Positions 50,645 to 60,542 of a stretch of DNA of 64,000 bases are shown here, piece after piece. This DNA is from Chloroflexota bacterium (GTDB taxonomy: Bacteria > Chloroflexota > Dehalococcoidia > Lucifugimonadales > UBA3495), in the NCBI GenBank assembly GCA_009837355.1, contig VXTR01000061.1, positions 1 to 64,000 of the forward strand, in the 5' to 3' direction. The notes beneath the pieces were generated by a model. That model saw nothing but the letters and a program-made list of their open reading frames with translations. It made no database searches and was not told the origin of the DNA. A program made the position numbers and the translations under genes. The stretch's first letter is position 1. Each line of letters begins with the position of its first letter.

Positions 50645-51544
50645 ATGCCCCGCATTACCACCAAACCCCTGCGCTCCGTAATGTTCGTTCCCGGGAACAA
50701 GGAGGACTGGATGCGCAAGGCTCCGCAGTATGGCGCCGACGCCCTTATCCTCGACCTGGAGGACTCGGTGCCGGAGTACGACAAGGACGCCGCCCGCCCG
50801 CTGGTCGCCAGGATGATTGACGAGCTAGCCGAGCGCGGGCAGACGCTGTTCGTCCGCGTCAACCGCCTGGAGACGGACTTGACCGGGTTTGACCTGGAAG
50901 CCATCACGCGACCCGGCCTGTACGGCATCCTGCTGCCCAAGGTGGAATCTCCGGAGGACGTGGTGGAGGCCGACGTGCTGCTGCGCTACTTTGAGCGCAA
51001 GGCCGGCATGGAGTTGAACACGGTCTGCATCGACCCCGGCCTGGAAACGGCGGCCGGCATTCGCACCGCTTACGACATCGCCATGGCCTCGGACCGGGTG
51101 GCCCACATGGGCGGCAGCGGCGGCAAGGGCGGCGACACTGCCCGCAGCGTGGGCTACCGCTGGACTCTGGAGGGCGCGGAAACCCTGTACCTGCGCAGCA
51201 AGGTGCTAATCGACAGCCGGGCCGCCGGCATCCAGTGGCCCGTAAGCGGCGGTTGGTTCGACATCCGCGACCTGGACGGGCTGCGCTACTGGGCCAACAA
51301 CCTGAAGGCGCTGGGCTACACCGGGATGCACCTGATACATCCGTCCCACGTGCCCATCGTCAACGAGATTTTCACGCCCACGCCGGAGGAAATCGCCTTC
51401 TGGCAGGGCTTGCTGGACGCCATGGAAGAAAGCCGGCGCCAGGGCACCGCCGCCGTTACCTACGCCGGCGACATGGTGGACGTGGCCCACGAGGAGACCG
51501 CCAAGGCCATGCTGGAAATGTGCCGCGGCCTGGGCCTGGTGTAA
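50645..51544 (+). CDS. CitE-like (HpcH/HpaI family) CoA-ester lyase
   Basis: 299 residues. RSVMFVPGNKEDWMRKA, ADALILDLEDSVPEYDKDAAR (Mg/CoA site), LPKVESPEDVVEAD, and IDSRAAGIQWPVS with the later HPSHVPIVNEIF. Family members include citrate lyase beta, malyl-CoA and citramalyl-CoA lyases, which cleave or condense acyl-CoA beta-hydroxyacids. Citrate lyase alpha and gamma are absent, so it works independently, probably with the preceding CoA-transferase. AGGAGG upstream of the ATG. Confidence 0.9.
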   Translation: MPRITTKPLRSVMFVPGNKEDWMRKAPQYGADALILDLEDSVPEYDKDAARPLVARMIDELAERGQTLFVRVNRLETDLTGFDLEAITRPGLYGILLPKVESPEDVVEADVLLRYFERKAGMELNTVCIDPGLETAAGIRTAYDIAMASDRVAHMGGSGGKGGDTARSVGYRWTLEGAETLYLRSKVLIDSRAAGIQWPVSGGWFDIRDLDGLRYWANNLKALGYTGMHLIHPSHVPIVNEIFTPTPEEIAFWQGLLDAMEESRRQGTAAVTYAGDMVDVAHEETAKAMLEMCRGLGLV

Positions 51545-51547
51545 GGG

Positions 51548-54500
51548 TCAGCCGCCCTCGCCAGCCCGCAGCACGCGCTGCACTTCCAGCCGTCCGGTTA
51601 CGTAGGCCAGCCAGACCACGGTAACGATGCTCACCACGGCCAGGACCGCGTAGGCCAGGGCCAGCATCCGCCAGTCGGTTTCAAAGGTCAGCGGCGGGGT
51701 GGCCCGGACGCCGCCCTCGGCCACCTCCAGCACCGGCAGCAGGGCCGCGCCGATTTGCGCTCCGGCCCAGGTGCCTACGGCGACGCCGGAGATGACCACT
51801 ATCGCCAGGTTGAACCACACCACGCCGTTGAGCTGGCGACGGGTGCTGCCGAGGGTTCGCAGCAGGGCGAACTCCGTCTGGCGCTCCCGGGTGTCCAGCC
51901 AGCAGAACAGGGCGATGCCGGACGCGCTGGCCAGGGCCAGAGCCAGGAACATAATCACCAGCAGGCCGCCCCAACCGGCGTTGGCCAGGGGTTGCTGCCC
52001 CCGTAGAGCGGCTTCCTCCTCAGCCACAATGACACTGCCGGCATTCAACCCATCCTCGTTGATTCGCGCCACGACATCCTCGGCTGCCGCCAGCGCGCCG
52101 TCCAAATCGCCCGGCGGGATATTGCGGTCCAGCCACAGCTCGCCGGCGCCGCCGATGATGCGCCGGCTGTAGAGGTTGGAATAGTCCACAAAGGCGCCCA
52201 GGTCGGCGATGACGAAAGGCTGCTCCCGCGGGTCAACGGTGGGGAAGAAATCGGTGATGCCGGTTACCAGTATCGGCAGAGCAAAGGTTGACATCCCCAG
52301 GCTGATGCGGTCGCCAACCTCGGCTCCGGTGGCTTCCAGAATCTCCGGGCTGACCACGGCCGGCAGTGGCGGCGCGGGAGCGCCGGGATGCAGGCCCGGC
52401 GCGCCGATGCCTCCCGGCGCCCAGCTGAACACCGTCGAACCCGCCGCGCCGGAACGGGACACGCTGCGGCTGGTCTCCAGGGAATACAGACCCGGACGCA
52501 CGTAGTCTTCGATGACGCTCCAGCCGTCCGCAGTGTCCAGCGGGGCTACCACCTCGTCGCCTCCGAGGGTGTGCGCGGTCAGAGCGTCGATAAACAGGAT
52601 GCCGGGGCGGTCGCCGCCGGTGCGTCCGACGATTTGCAGGTTGATCAGGGTATGTGGAGGTCGGTCGACCCTGGGGCGGTCTTCGTCATCGCTGGGGCGT
52701 CCGGTTCGGCCCAGCCGCAGAGCCACGCTACTCTCCAGACGCACCCACTGGTGCCCGCTGACGTCGCCCAACGGTATGTCGTAGTGCCGCCCGGCTCCAT
52801 CGCGCAGGCGAGCGGACACGCTGACCAGCCGGTTCTGCAATCCTCCGGTGCGCGCCCAGAGGGAGATGGCGGTGGTATCCTCCGGCAGGGACAAGCCCTT
52901 CGGCCCGTCGGGATTGGGAGCCAGCAGCGTCATCAGCTCCGGCAACGCGCTGCCGTCGCCGAAATCGTCGCGCCACCAGGCAACGTCGGCCAGTTTGTCC
53001 GACTCCACCGCCAGCACCGATACTCGCTGCGAACCGAACCCTTCGGTCAGGAGGCTGCCTTCGGTTCGCAGCACCTCCGCGGAACCGGGCAGTGATTGGG
53101 ACGCGCCAGAGTAGGCCCGGGCAACGCGACCGCCGTCGTGCTTGATGCGGATGTCAGCCCCGGTCTCGTACCGAACACGGTCATCCAGGCTGCGGGTCAG
53201 CGTGGCGGAAAATGCGCTGCCCACTACGCCCAGGGCTGTTGCCAGCATCAGCAGCGCCACCAGGCTGCCCGGCGCGATTGGGTCCCGGGCGATGCGTCGC
53301 AGGCCCTGCACCAGCCAGCCGGGGCCCACCGGGCCGACGATCCGCGCCGACAGCCCCATGGCCAGCGGGAAGAACCGCATCACCAGCAGACCCAGGGCGA
53401 TCAAACCCAGCGCCGGCCCCAGCAGCAGCGCAAAGTCAATCTCCAGATCGCGACCACCCAGGCTGCGCGTCAACACCGTGCCCCGGCTGGAAATTTGCCA
53501 CCACAGGAACGCGATGACCACCAGGGCCAGCAGGTCAAGGTAGTATCGATGCACGAATGGCGTGCGCGCCGGCCGTGCGCCGGCCTGTCGAAACTCCACG
53601 ATGCCCTTGCCGGCCGCCGCCAGGGTCGCCAGCGACAGCACCAACACTGCCAGGGCCGCGCCGGCCGCGCCCATCCCGAACGCCTGCCAGGACAGTGACA
53701 CCGGCGCGCCAGCCGATGCGGCGTCGAAAACCAGTCCGCCCAACGCCTTGGCCAGCAGGGGCGACAGCAGCACGCCAACCACCACCGCCGGCGCCGCCAG
53801 CAGCAGTCCCTCTACCAGCGTCAGCACTCCGATCTGGAAAGTGGTTGCGCCGCGGCTTTTCAGCATCGCGATTTCGGCGGCCCGCGCGCGGATGACCATG
53901 CCGGCGGTGATGGTGAGGTAGTAGGCCAGGATACCCGTAACCAGGAATACCATCAGAAACAGGGGGATGCGGGCCAGCAACAGCCGTTCCTCATGGTCGT
54001 CCAGGATCCGCGCCAGACCGGTGGAGGTGCTGCCGTTGGGCAGATTGCTGGACACGTCGCGGCGAACCTGGCGCAGGGCCGTTTGAAACTCCTCAACCTG
54101 CTTGGCCGGCAGGCCGATGCGGTCAATTTGCAGGAACCAGGCCGAGCTGGTGTAGATTCCCGGATAGCGACGGCCCACCTGCTGCCGCAGCGCTTCTTCG
54201 GAGACGAAGAGGGGGACCAGCGTCCAGTCGTCATCGTGATATGACAGCAGCTTGTCCCGCCGGTACCAGTACTCTTCTTCCCGGTCGGTGGGTTCGATGA
54301 CGCCGACCACGGCCACCCGGGTTGACGCCTGTCCCTCGCCGCCGGTGGCGGGAATGATTTCAAAACCTTCGCCCAGCGGGATGTTCAGAAATTCAAACCC
54401 GGTGCGGTCAACCGCAACCTCAATGACTATGTCGTCGGTGTCGCCGGTGGCGTCGTCATACCCGCCGTCGCCGGCGATGCCGGGCCAGCGTCCATCCACC

Positions 54501-54952
54501 AACTGACCCTTGTCGTCACGCAGTCCGGACAGATACTGTATGCGACCTCTGGGTCGCACATCGTCGGGCAGGTCCAGGTTCGGCCGGCCGGCGAAGTAGA
54601 AGGTTGCCGTTTCCGCCTGGAAAGACACGGCTCCGACGGCATCGCCCAGGGGCGGCAGCATCCGCTGCGCCACGAACTGTTGGGCGTTCCGGTAGCGGTC
54701 GCTGGCCACCGATGCGGTGCGAGGGTCGTCCAGATCGTTGAAAACGCGCACCCAGATGTTGACGTCGCCGGAGTCGGCCTCCGCCAGGGCGCGACGCAGG
54801 GCGGTTTCAGCCAGCAGGTCATTGAACACCACGGCGCTGGAAAGCAGCACCACGGCCAGGGTAACACCCAGCAGCACCGTCAGCTCAATGCGGAAAGACG
54901 ACATCAGCCGCCGCCGGGCCAGCACGTAGCCGAGGTTCAGGATAGCGGTCAT
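51548..54952 (-). CDS. FtsX-like ABC transporter permease (large, two-module), copy 2
   Basis: 1134 residues with a first membrane helix (about 20-42), a periplasmic MacB-type domain, a block of helices around 330-640, a second periplasmic region, and a last FtsX domain with LFCWLDTRERQTEFALLRTLGSTRRQLNGVVWF, the classic FtsX loop. Two FtsX modules in one chain and extra beta-rich domains mark the LolC/DevC-like exporters of lipids or hydrophobic compounds. The start is ATG 54952, seven bases after the stop of copy 1. No ATPase gene is in the window. Exactly the same length as copy 1. Confidence 0.88.
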   Translation of the reverse strand: MTAILNLGYVLARRRLMSSFRIELTVLLGVTLAVVLLSSAVVFNDLLAETALRRALAEADSGDVNIWVRVFNDLDDPRTASVASDRYRNAQQFVAQRMLPPLGDAVGAVSFQAETATFYFAGRPNLDLPDDVRPRGRIQYLSGLRDDKGQLVDGRWPGIAGDGGYDDATGDTDDIVIEVAVDRTGFEFLNIPLGEGFEIIPATGGEGQASTRVAVVGVIEPTDREEEYWYRRDKLLSYHDDDWTLVPLFVSEEALRQQVGRRYPGIYTSSAWFLQIDRIGLPAKQVEEFQTALRQVRRDVSSNLPNGSTSTGLARILDDHEERLLLARIPLFLMVFLVTGILAYYLTITAGMVIRARAAEIAMLKSRGATTFQIGVLTLVEGLLLAAPAVVVGVLLSPLLAKALGGLVFDAASAGAPVSLSWQAFGMGAAGAALAVLVLSLATLAAAGKGIVEFRQAGARPARTPFVHRYYLDLLALVVIAFLWWQISSRGTVLTRSLGGRDLEIDFALLLGPALGLIALGLLVMRFFPLAMGLSARIVGPVGPGWLVQGLRRIARDPIAPGSLVALLMLATALGVVGSAFSATLTRSLDDRVRYETGADIRIKHDGGRVARAYSGASQSLPGSAEVLRTEGSLLTEGFGSQRVSVLAVESDKLADVAWWRDDFGDGSALPELMTLLAPNPDGPKGLSLPEDTTAISLWARTGGLQNRLVSVSARLRDGAGRHYDIPLGDVSGHQWVRLESSVALRLGRTGRPSDDEDRPRVDRPPHTLINLQIVGRTGGDRPGILFIDALTAHTLGGDEVVAPLDTADGWSVIEDYVRPGLYSLETSRSVSRSGAAGSTVFSWAPGGIGAPGLHPGAPAPPLPAVVSPEILEATGAEVGDRISLGMSTFALPILVTGITDFFPTVDPREQPFVIADLGAFVDYSNLYSRRIIGGAGELWLDRNIPPGDLDGALAAAEDVVARINEDGLNAGSVIVAEEEAALRGQQPLANAGWGGLLVIMFLALALASASGIALFCWLDTRERQTEFALLRTLGSTRRQLNGVVWFNLAIVVISGVAVGTWAGAQIGAALLPVLEVAEGGVRATPPLTFETDWRMLALAYAVLAVVSIVTVVWLAYVTGRLEVQRVLRAGEGG

Positions 54953-54959
54953 GCGTTGC

Positions 54960-57900
54960 TTACTCCGTCTCCCGCAGCACTTCGGGCGGACGCAAACGTC
55001 CGGCCACCGTTCCGGCCAGGGCGATGGCTGCCGTCGCCGCAATGGCCAGGCAGACGAACGTTGCCGCCAGCCATGGCCCCTGGGCCACGAACACGATGGG
55101 CGGCGTTACCGTTCCGCCGGCGGCGTTACCGGCCAGCTCACTCAACGTCCACCGGGCCAGCGCCCAGCCGGCCAGCCCTCCGATGATGATGCCCAGCACG
55201 GCGATAATGGCACGCTCCAAAGCCAGGCCGGCGAACCGCTGCCAGCGCGGCACGCCCAACGCTGCCCCCACCGACATGTCAACCCGCTGCTCGCGAACCG
55301 CCACCGCCGCGTGAGCGCACAGGGCCAATCCCACCGCCAGGGCGAGGGCCGCCAACCCGATACCGGTCAAAGCGTCCCAGGCGCCGCCGGCCAGCGGGTT
55401 GCGCGTGGCGAGGTCAACGGCGTCGGCCCGGTCGCGCAGGTAGGAGAGGCGATAGCCAACGTCCAGTATCTCGGCGGCCACTTCCGCCCGGTCCAGGTTG
55501 GGGTCGTCGGCGATGTCAAACCACCACTCATCGGGAGAAATCGGAGTTGCGCCCGGCGCCTGGGCCAGCCACGCCCGCAACTCGTGCACTGATACCACTA
55601 CGAACGCACGGCCGGTGTCCAGGGTGGGAAAGTGATTGACCGTACCGGTGATCCGCGTCGGAACTACGTAACCGTCAACAGTGATTCTCACCCACTGGCC
55701 CGGCTGGAATTCCGGCCCGACAATCGCCGGCAGCGGCAGTTGTCCCGGCGGTATCACGATGCCCCGAGGCGAGCGACCCAGCGGTTCCTCCCAGCGGATG
55801 GACAGGCCGGCATCACCGGAGTAGGCGGCATCCGCGGTCAGTTCCGTCCGGTCGGGTGTCTCGCCGGGCTGAGGCAGCGCCGTCCATGGCCCCACGTCCT
55901 CGAATCCTTCCACCACCTGACCTTCGGCCGGCAGCCCGGAGCCGTAAGCCGTTATGTCATCAAAGGACAGGCCGCCGGGCGGCGTGCGAGAGAAAGTATC
56001 CCCGGACAGGTACACCGCAACCACCCGCCAGCGGTCTTCGCCCGCTATGATCGCGCTCTGCTCCGGCAGCGGCGCGTTGAGATGCAGCCACGGCTCCCCA
56101 CGGCCAAACTGCGGGGCCAGCGTTCCCATTTCCAGGTTGCGGTACAATCCGCGCTCGTTGCCTACGCGCATCCACAGGCGGTAGGTGGGCAGCGGCACCG
56201 CCGCGCCTACGTGCTGGCCATCGTCCCGGCGCACGCGTATCCCCACTCGCTCGGTTTCCGGCGGCAGGGCAACTCCGGCGGACTGCGGGCTCAGGGTGCG
56301 ACGCAACGGAGCCAGCAGGGTGTCCAGCGATGCCGGTTCGCCCTCCACGAAGTCATCCCGCCACCATGACGCGTCGGGCATCGTGATGGGGTCAACGCCC
56401 AAAACCACGCCCCGCTGGGAAACTCCGTCAAGGAAACCCACCGGCTCCCGGATGACCGGCGCGACTGCCCGCACACCCTCAATATCTTCCAGCCGAGCTA
56501 TCCGCTCCTGCTCCGAGCGTCCGGCGAAAGTGGCGCCGCCCAGAACCATGTCGCCGCCGACACTGTGGTTGGCCTGGTCAGCCTCACTGCGCGCCAGCGT
56601 GGTCTGAAACGAGCCGGCGAATACGCCCAGCGCCGCCGCCAGCGTCACCACCACCGTCAGCGAAGCGTAGGGCAGGGGATGCCGGGCCATTCGCCGCAGC
56701 GACAGCGCAACCCAGGCCGGCGTTGTCCGTTGCGCCGCCCAAGCCGTCGCCGACATCGCCCAGGGCAACAGGCGCAACATCAGGAAGGCCAGCGTCAGCA
56801 AGGCAGCCGACGGCGCCAGCAGCAGGGACGGGTCCAGCGCCGGCCCCTGCCCGGTCAGCGTGCCCTCCACGAATCCGCCCCGCTGCCGGATTTGCCAGAC
56901 CAGGACGGCCAATGCAACGATGGCCAGCAGGTCGATGTAATAGCGCTGCAGCCACGGCGCCGACGGTGGACGGGCCCTCGCTCGCAGAAAGTCCAGTATC
57001 CCCAGCCGGGCCAGGCTACCGCCGGCTATGGTGAGCACCGCCAGGCTCAGCAGGCCGCCCACGGCTCCCATAGCGAACATCTGCCAGGACAGCGATACGT
57101 CCAGCGGTGTTTCGCCCACTCCTGCCCGTTCCGCCGGATTGATGGCGCCCACCAAGAACAGGCTGCCGATGGCCCAGGCGAGCAGCGGCCCGATTACCGT
57201 CGCAATCACCACGATGAGACCCTCGCCCACCGCCAGCAGGCCGCCCACCTGGCTCACGCTGGCGCCCCGGCTGCGCAGCATTGACGACTCGGCGGAGCGC
57301 GCCCCGGCCAGCAAGGACACCGCCAGGGCCAGGAAGTACAGAATCACCACCACCACCAGCGAGATGAACAGGAACAGCGGCGCGCGGGCCAGCGTCAACT
57401 CCCGCTGGTAGGTTGCCAGCAGCCCGGTGCCCCGGCCGTTTTCCAGGCCGGTCAAAACGTAGGAACGTGGAAACTCGCCGTTGATGTTGGTTTCCAGGGC
57501 CGTCAGGTCATCCCGGACGTCCTGCGCCGTGTCCGCCGTGATGACGTCGGGCTTCACGTAGAGCAGCCAGCCGTAATCGCCCACCAGCGTAGGGTAGGGT
57601 TTCCCGACGCCCTCGAAGTAAGCGCTTTCGGGCACGTAAATCGGCGCGACAGGACGGCCTTCCCAATCTCCGATGCGGAAGTAGTCGGACGCGCCCATCC
57701 AGTATTCGGCCCGCGGGTCGATGGGTTCCACTGCGCCAACGACGCTGACGGCCACGTACTGCGGCGGCTCATCGTCATCTCCCTCAAACACAACCATCCA
57801 GGTCTCCTGGCCCACTTCCCAACCCAGCAGTCGGAGAGTATCCACGCCCAATACCCCTTCAATCCTGGGACAGCCGCCCTGTTGCGGACAGCCTTGCTCG

Positions 57901-58364
57901 TCCACGGTCACGCTATCCGAAGGCCAGTTGCCCTCGGCCAACCGGACGTTGTCGGCGAACCCGGTGACAAAGAAAGGCCGTCCCAGCGGAGCGTCGCCGG
58001 TGCCGTAGGGTATGCCCTCCCGCGTGAGCGGCAGCGTGGGCAGCATCCGGGCGTAGCGGTTCGTGCCTCGCAGCAAGTAACTCACTTCAGCGTCAATAAT
58101 GCTCTCAATTTCGGTGCGCAGCGCGGCGTAGTCATCCGGCCCCATGGGACGGTTACGTACCACCACCTGGGTGTTGATGACCGTGGGCGACGTTACCGCC
58201 AGCGCGTGGCGCAAGCCGGCCTCCGCCAAGGCCTGCGAGTACATCGCCCCCAGCGCCATGATGGTGACGGCGGCCAGCACTCCGAAAGCGGTAACGACCA
58301 GCAGGCCCCACGCCGAGCGCATCCGCCGGGGCAGCAGCCACAAGAGCAGGGCCAAGTTTTGCAT
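54960..58364 (-). CDS. FtsX-like ABC transporter permease (large, two-module), copy 1
   Basis: 1134 residues, paralog of the next gene with the same architecture: N-terminal helix (LLPRRMRSAWGLLVVTAFGVLAAVTI), periplasmic domains, helix blocks about 330-640, a middle FtsX module with MLRSRGASVSQVGGLLAVGEG, and a C-terminal module with QRVDMSVGAALGVPRWQRFAGLALE. The ATG at 58364 overlaps the monooxygenase stop as TGATG, so translation is coupled. Probably forms a heterodimer with copy 2; the ATP-binding subunit must be elsewhere. Confidence 0.88.
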   Translation of the reverse strand: MQNLALLLWLLPRRMRSAWGLLVVTAFGVLAAVTIMALGAMYSQALAEAGLRHALAVTSPTVINTQVVVRNRPMGPDDYAALRTEIESIIDAEVSYLLRGTNRYARMLPTLPLTREGIPYGTGDAPLGRPFFVTGFADNVRLAEGNWPSDSVTVDEQGCPQQGGCPRIEGVLGVDTLRLLGWEVGQETWMVVFEGDDDEPPQYVAVSVVGAVEPIDPRAEYWMGASDYFRIGDWEGRPVAPIYVPESAYFEGVGKPYPTLVGDYGWLLYVKPDVITADTAQDVRDDLTALETNINGEFPRSYVLTGLENGRGTGLLATYQRELTLARAPLFLFISLVVVVILYFLALAVSLLAGARSAESSMLRSRGASVSQVGGLLAVGEGLIVVIATVIGPLLAWAIGSLFLVGAINPAERAGVGETPLDVSLSWQMFAMGAVGGLLSLAVLTIAGGSLARLGILDFLRARARPPSAPWLQRYYIDLLAIVALAVLVWQIRQRGGFVEGTLTGQGPALDPSLLLAPSAALLTLAFLMLRLLPWAMSATAWAAQRTTPAWVALSLRRMARHPLPYASLTVVVTLAAALGVFAGSFQTTLARSEADQANHSVGGDMVLGGATFAGRSEQERIARLEDIEGVRAVAPVIREPVGFLDGVSQRGVVLGVDPITMPDASWWRDDFVEGEPASLDTLLAPLRRTLSPQSAGVALPPETERVGIRVRRDDGQHVGAAVPLPTYRLWMRVGNERGLYRNLEMGTLAPQFGRGEPWLHLNAPLPEQSAIIAGEDRWRVVAVYLSGDTFSRTPPGGLSFDDITAYGSGLPAEGQVVEGFEDVGPWTALPQPGETPDRTELTADAAYSGDAGLSIRWEEPLGRSPRGIVIPPGQLPLPAIVGPEFQPGQWVRITVDGYVVPTRITGTVNHFPTLDTGRAFVVVSVHELRAWLAQAPGATPISPDEWWFDIADDPNLDRAEVAAEILDVGYRLSYLRDRADAVDLATRNPLAGGAWDALTGIGLAALALAVGLALCAHAAVAVREQRVDMSVGAALGVPRWQRFAGLALERAIIAVLGIIIGGLAGWALARWTLSELAGNAAGGTVTPPIVFVAQGPWLAATFVCLAIAATAAIALAGTVAGRLRPPEVLRETE

Positions 58365-59485
58365 CACGCTTCCGCAGCGATGCGTTCGCGCAGCATGGGC
58401 AGCAAATCCTCGGCGGCCCGTTGGCACTCTTCAACGTGGGGGAAGCCGCTGAGTATGAACTCGTCAATTCCCAGCCGCCAATAGTCCAGCAATTGGTCGG
58501 CAACCTGCTCCGGCGTGCCCACCAGCGCGCTGCCGCAGTTGACCCGCACCTCGGAAAGGCCGTTCCATAAGTGCCGACCCAGCCGGTGGTCTTCGGCAAC
58601 CCGCGCCTGAGCCTGCTGCCCCACCATCGGCGTGCCGGCAATGGCGGACTGCCGCTGCGCCTTGACCTCAGGCGCAGCGTCGGCGATGAGGCTGCGGGCG
58701 GCGTCCCAGGCTTCGCTCTCGGTATCGCGGATGACCAGGTGAGTTCGAAGGCCCAGGCTCAGCGGGCGTCCGGTGGCGTCAAACTGTTCTCGCAGGTCGG
58801 CGACACGCTGCCCGGTATCTTCCAGCGGCTCAATCCAGCCCAGGTGCACGTCGGCCTGGCGCGCCGAGAGGCCCAAAGCCCGGGGCGACGCGCCACCCAG
58901 GTAAAAACGCGGAGCATCTTCCCCCGGCGCCGGCGCGCAGTAGGCGTCCTCCAGGCGGTAGAAATCGCCCCGGTAGCTCACCGGCTGCGGCTGCTGCCAT
59001 AGGGCGCGGCAGGCTTCGATAAACTCCTCGGCGCGCTCGTAGCGGGTAGCGTGGTCGCTGACCTCGCCCACTCGCTCGAAGTCGTTCTGGATGCCGCCGG
59101 GCACGATGTTGATGTCCAGCCGGCCACCGGAAATCTGGTGGAACGCCGCCGCCATCTGCGCGAAGAGTCCCAGGGCGATGAAGCCGGGCCGCACGGCGAC
59201 CAGGAAGCGGATGCGGGACGTTACCGCCGCCAACGCCGTGGCCGTGGTCCAGGTTTCGGCCAAGGGAGCGTCCTCCGCGAACAGGCCGTTGGCGAACCGG
59301 GTGGGAATCAGCATGGAATAGAATCCGCAGTCCTCGGCGGTTTGCGCCACTTGCCGCAGGTAGTCAAAAGTAGGCGCGCGCTGGGCCCGCAAAGTGCCGG
59401 CCCGGTCGCCGTCGCCGTCAATGGGAATGAACCAGTCGAAGCGCGGTTCGGGGCGATGATGGTGGTGTCCGTTGCGGTTAGCCAT
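58364..59485 (-). CDS. LLM-class monooxygenase, alkanesulfonate monooxygenase (SsuD)-like
   Basis: 373 residues. FDWFIPIDGDGD at the N-terminus, YLRQVAQTAEDCGFYSMLIPT, TSRIRFLVAVRPGFIALGLFAQMAAAFHQISGGRLDINIVPGG and RFYLGGASPRALGLSARQADVHLGWIEPLED are the blocks of SsuD, an FMNH2-dependent enzyme that releases sulfite from alkanesulfonates. No SsuE reductase or Ssu transporter is adjacent. It begins with an unusual NGHHHH stretch. Translationally coupled (TGATG) to the FtsX permeases, which is not a known Ssu arrangement. Confidence 0.87.
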   Translation of the reverse strand: MANRNGHHHHRPEPRFDWFIPIDGDGDRAGTLRAQRAPTFDYLRQVAQTAEDCGFYSMLIPTRFANGLFAEDAPLAETWTTATALAAVTSRIRFLVAVRPGFIALGLFAQMAAAFHQISGGRLDINIVPGGIQNDFERVGEVSDHATRYERAEEFIEACRALWQQPQPVSYRGDFYRLEDAYCAPAPGEDAPRFYLGGASPRALGLSARQADVHLGWIEPLEDTGQRVADLREQFDATGRPLSLGLRTHLVIRDTESEAWDAARSLIADAAPEVKAQRQSAIAGTPMVGQQAQARVAEDHRLGRHLWNGLSEVRVNCGSALVGTPEQVADQLLDYWRLGIDEFILSGFPHVEECQRAAEDLLPMLRERIAAEA

Positions 59486-59567
59486 TAGTAAGTCACCAGC
59501 CGGCGGTTTGGTATGCGAAAATAGGCAGTGGGCAGTATCTTACAATCCGGCGACGTAGGCAATCCGG

Positions 59568-60542
59568 TCAGGAATCCTCGTCTTCACCAGCCGGCTCAAC
59601 CGGTACCGGCAGCGGCGGGTTGGGGTTCAGTTCCATCTCCCGCTGATACCACATGAACATCACGATGCCGGCGGCGATGATGCACATCATGTCGCCCGGC
59701 ACCCACAGCATCAGGCCACCCAGCCGCTGGTCGGACAGGTAGGCAAAGCCCTCCCACGGACGCGGCAGCTCCTGGTACGCCGAGTAAATCAGCCTCTCCT
59801 GGAAGGTGATGGCCGCGCCGAGTAGCGTATTGGGCAGCACAATCAGTCCCAGGTACAGCACCCGCAGTCCGTAATGCAGACGCGAACGGTGCGGCTTGGG
59901 GTCAATCACCACCCACCAGAACAGGAACCCGCTGGTCAGCATCGTAGCGTGCATCAGCTCGTGCACCCAGTCGTTCTGCACTGCCAAGTCGTGCGGGCCG
60001 GGAACCTGCCAGATGAACAGCAGCCCCAGGAAAGCCACGATGGTGAAAACCGGGTTGGTCAGCTTGATGTAAATCCAGCGGGCCGCCGTCGTCCGGACCA
60101 CTCGCCGCACCACGCCCTGGCGCAGCCATGCCGGCATCCCCCGCAGCATGGGAGTCAGCGGCGCACCCAGCAATATCAGCAGCGGGCCAATCATGCGCAC
60201 CAGCAGGTGCTGAACCTGGTGGATGGCAAAGTAGTGCTCGGCCAGCGGCTCGATGGGCGACTGCAAGGCCGCGAACAGCGTCAGGATGCCGGCGAAAAAG
60301 CTGGCCTTCTGCCAGTTATTGATTGGATGCGTCGGGTTGGGCCAGTTGTTCAGGCCGTTGATGTAGAAATAGAGCGCGGCCAGCAGGAACAGGCTGGGTA
60401 TGGGGTTGGTGACGAACCCCCACGCCGTCAGCGGCGTCTGCCCCGGCGGGATGCCCTGGTGCGCCGACGCGACGCTCACGCCGCCGATGAACGCCAGAAC
60501 GACGCCCGCGACAATGCCGATCGGGATCGCCCGCCGCATCAT
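59568..60542 (-). CDS. ctaG: CtaG-like membrane protein (cytochrome c oxidase assembly, caa3 type)
   Basis: 324 residues with about eight membrane helices, starting at the second part of the longer frame (ATG 60542, overlapping the stop of the upstream gene as ATGA). The family core is seen in AALQSPIEPLAEHYFAIHQVQHLLVRMIGPLLILLGAPLTPMLRGMP and NDWVHELMHATMLTSGFLFWWVVI, with His residues (HQVQH, HELMH) that may bind copper or haem. CtaG-type proteins help insert copper into caa3 oxidase. Its partner is a YtkA-like exported protein. Confidence 0.87.
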   Translation of the reverse strand: MMRRAIPIGIVAGVVLAFIGGVSVASAHQGIPPGQTPLTAWGFVTNPIPSLFLLAALYFYINGLNNWPNPTHPINNWQKASFFAGILTLFAALQSPIEPLAEHYFAIHQVQHLLVRMIGPLLILLGAPLTPMLRGMPAWLRQGVVRRVVRTTAARWIYIKLTNPVFTIVAFLGLLFIWQVPGPHDLAVQNDWVHELMHATMLTSGFLFWWVVIDPKPHRSRLHYGLRVLYLGLIVLPNTLLGAAITFQERLIYSAYQELPRPWEGFAYLSDQRLGGLMLWVPGDMMCIIAAGIVMFMWYQREMELNPNPPLPVPVEPAGEDEDS

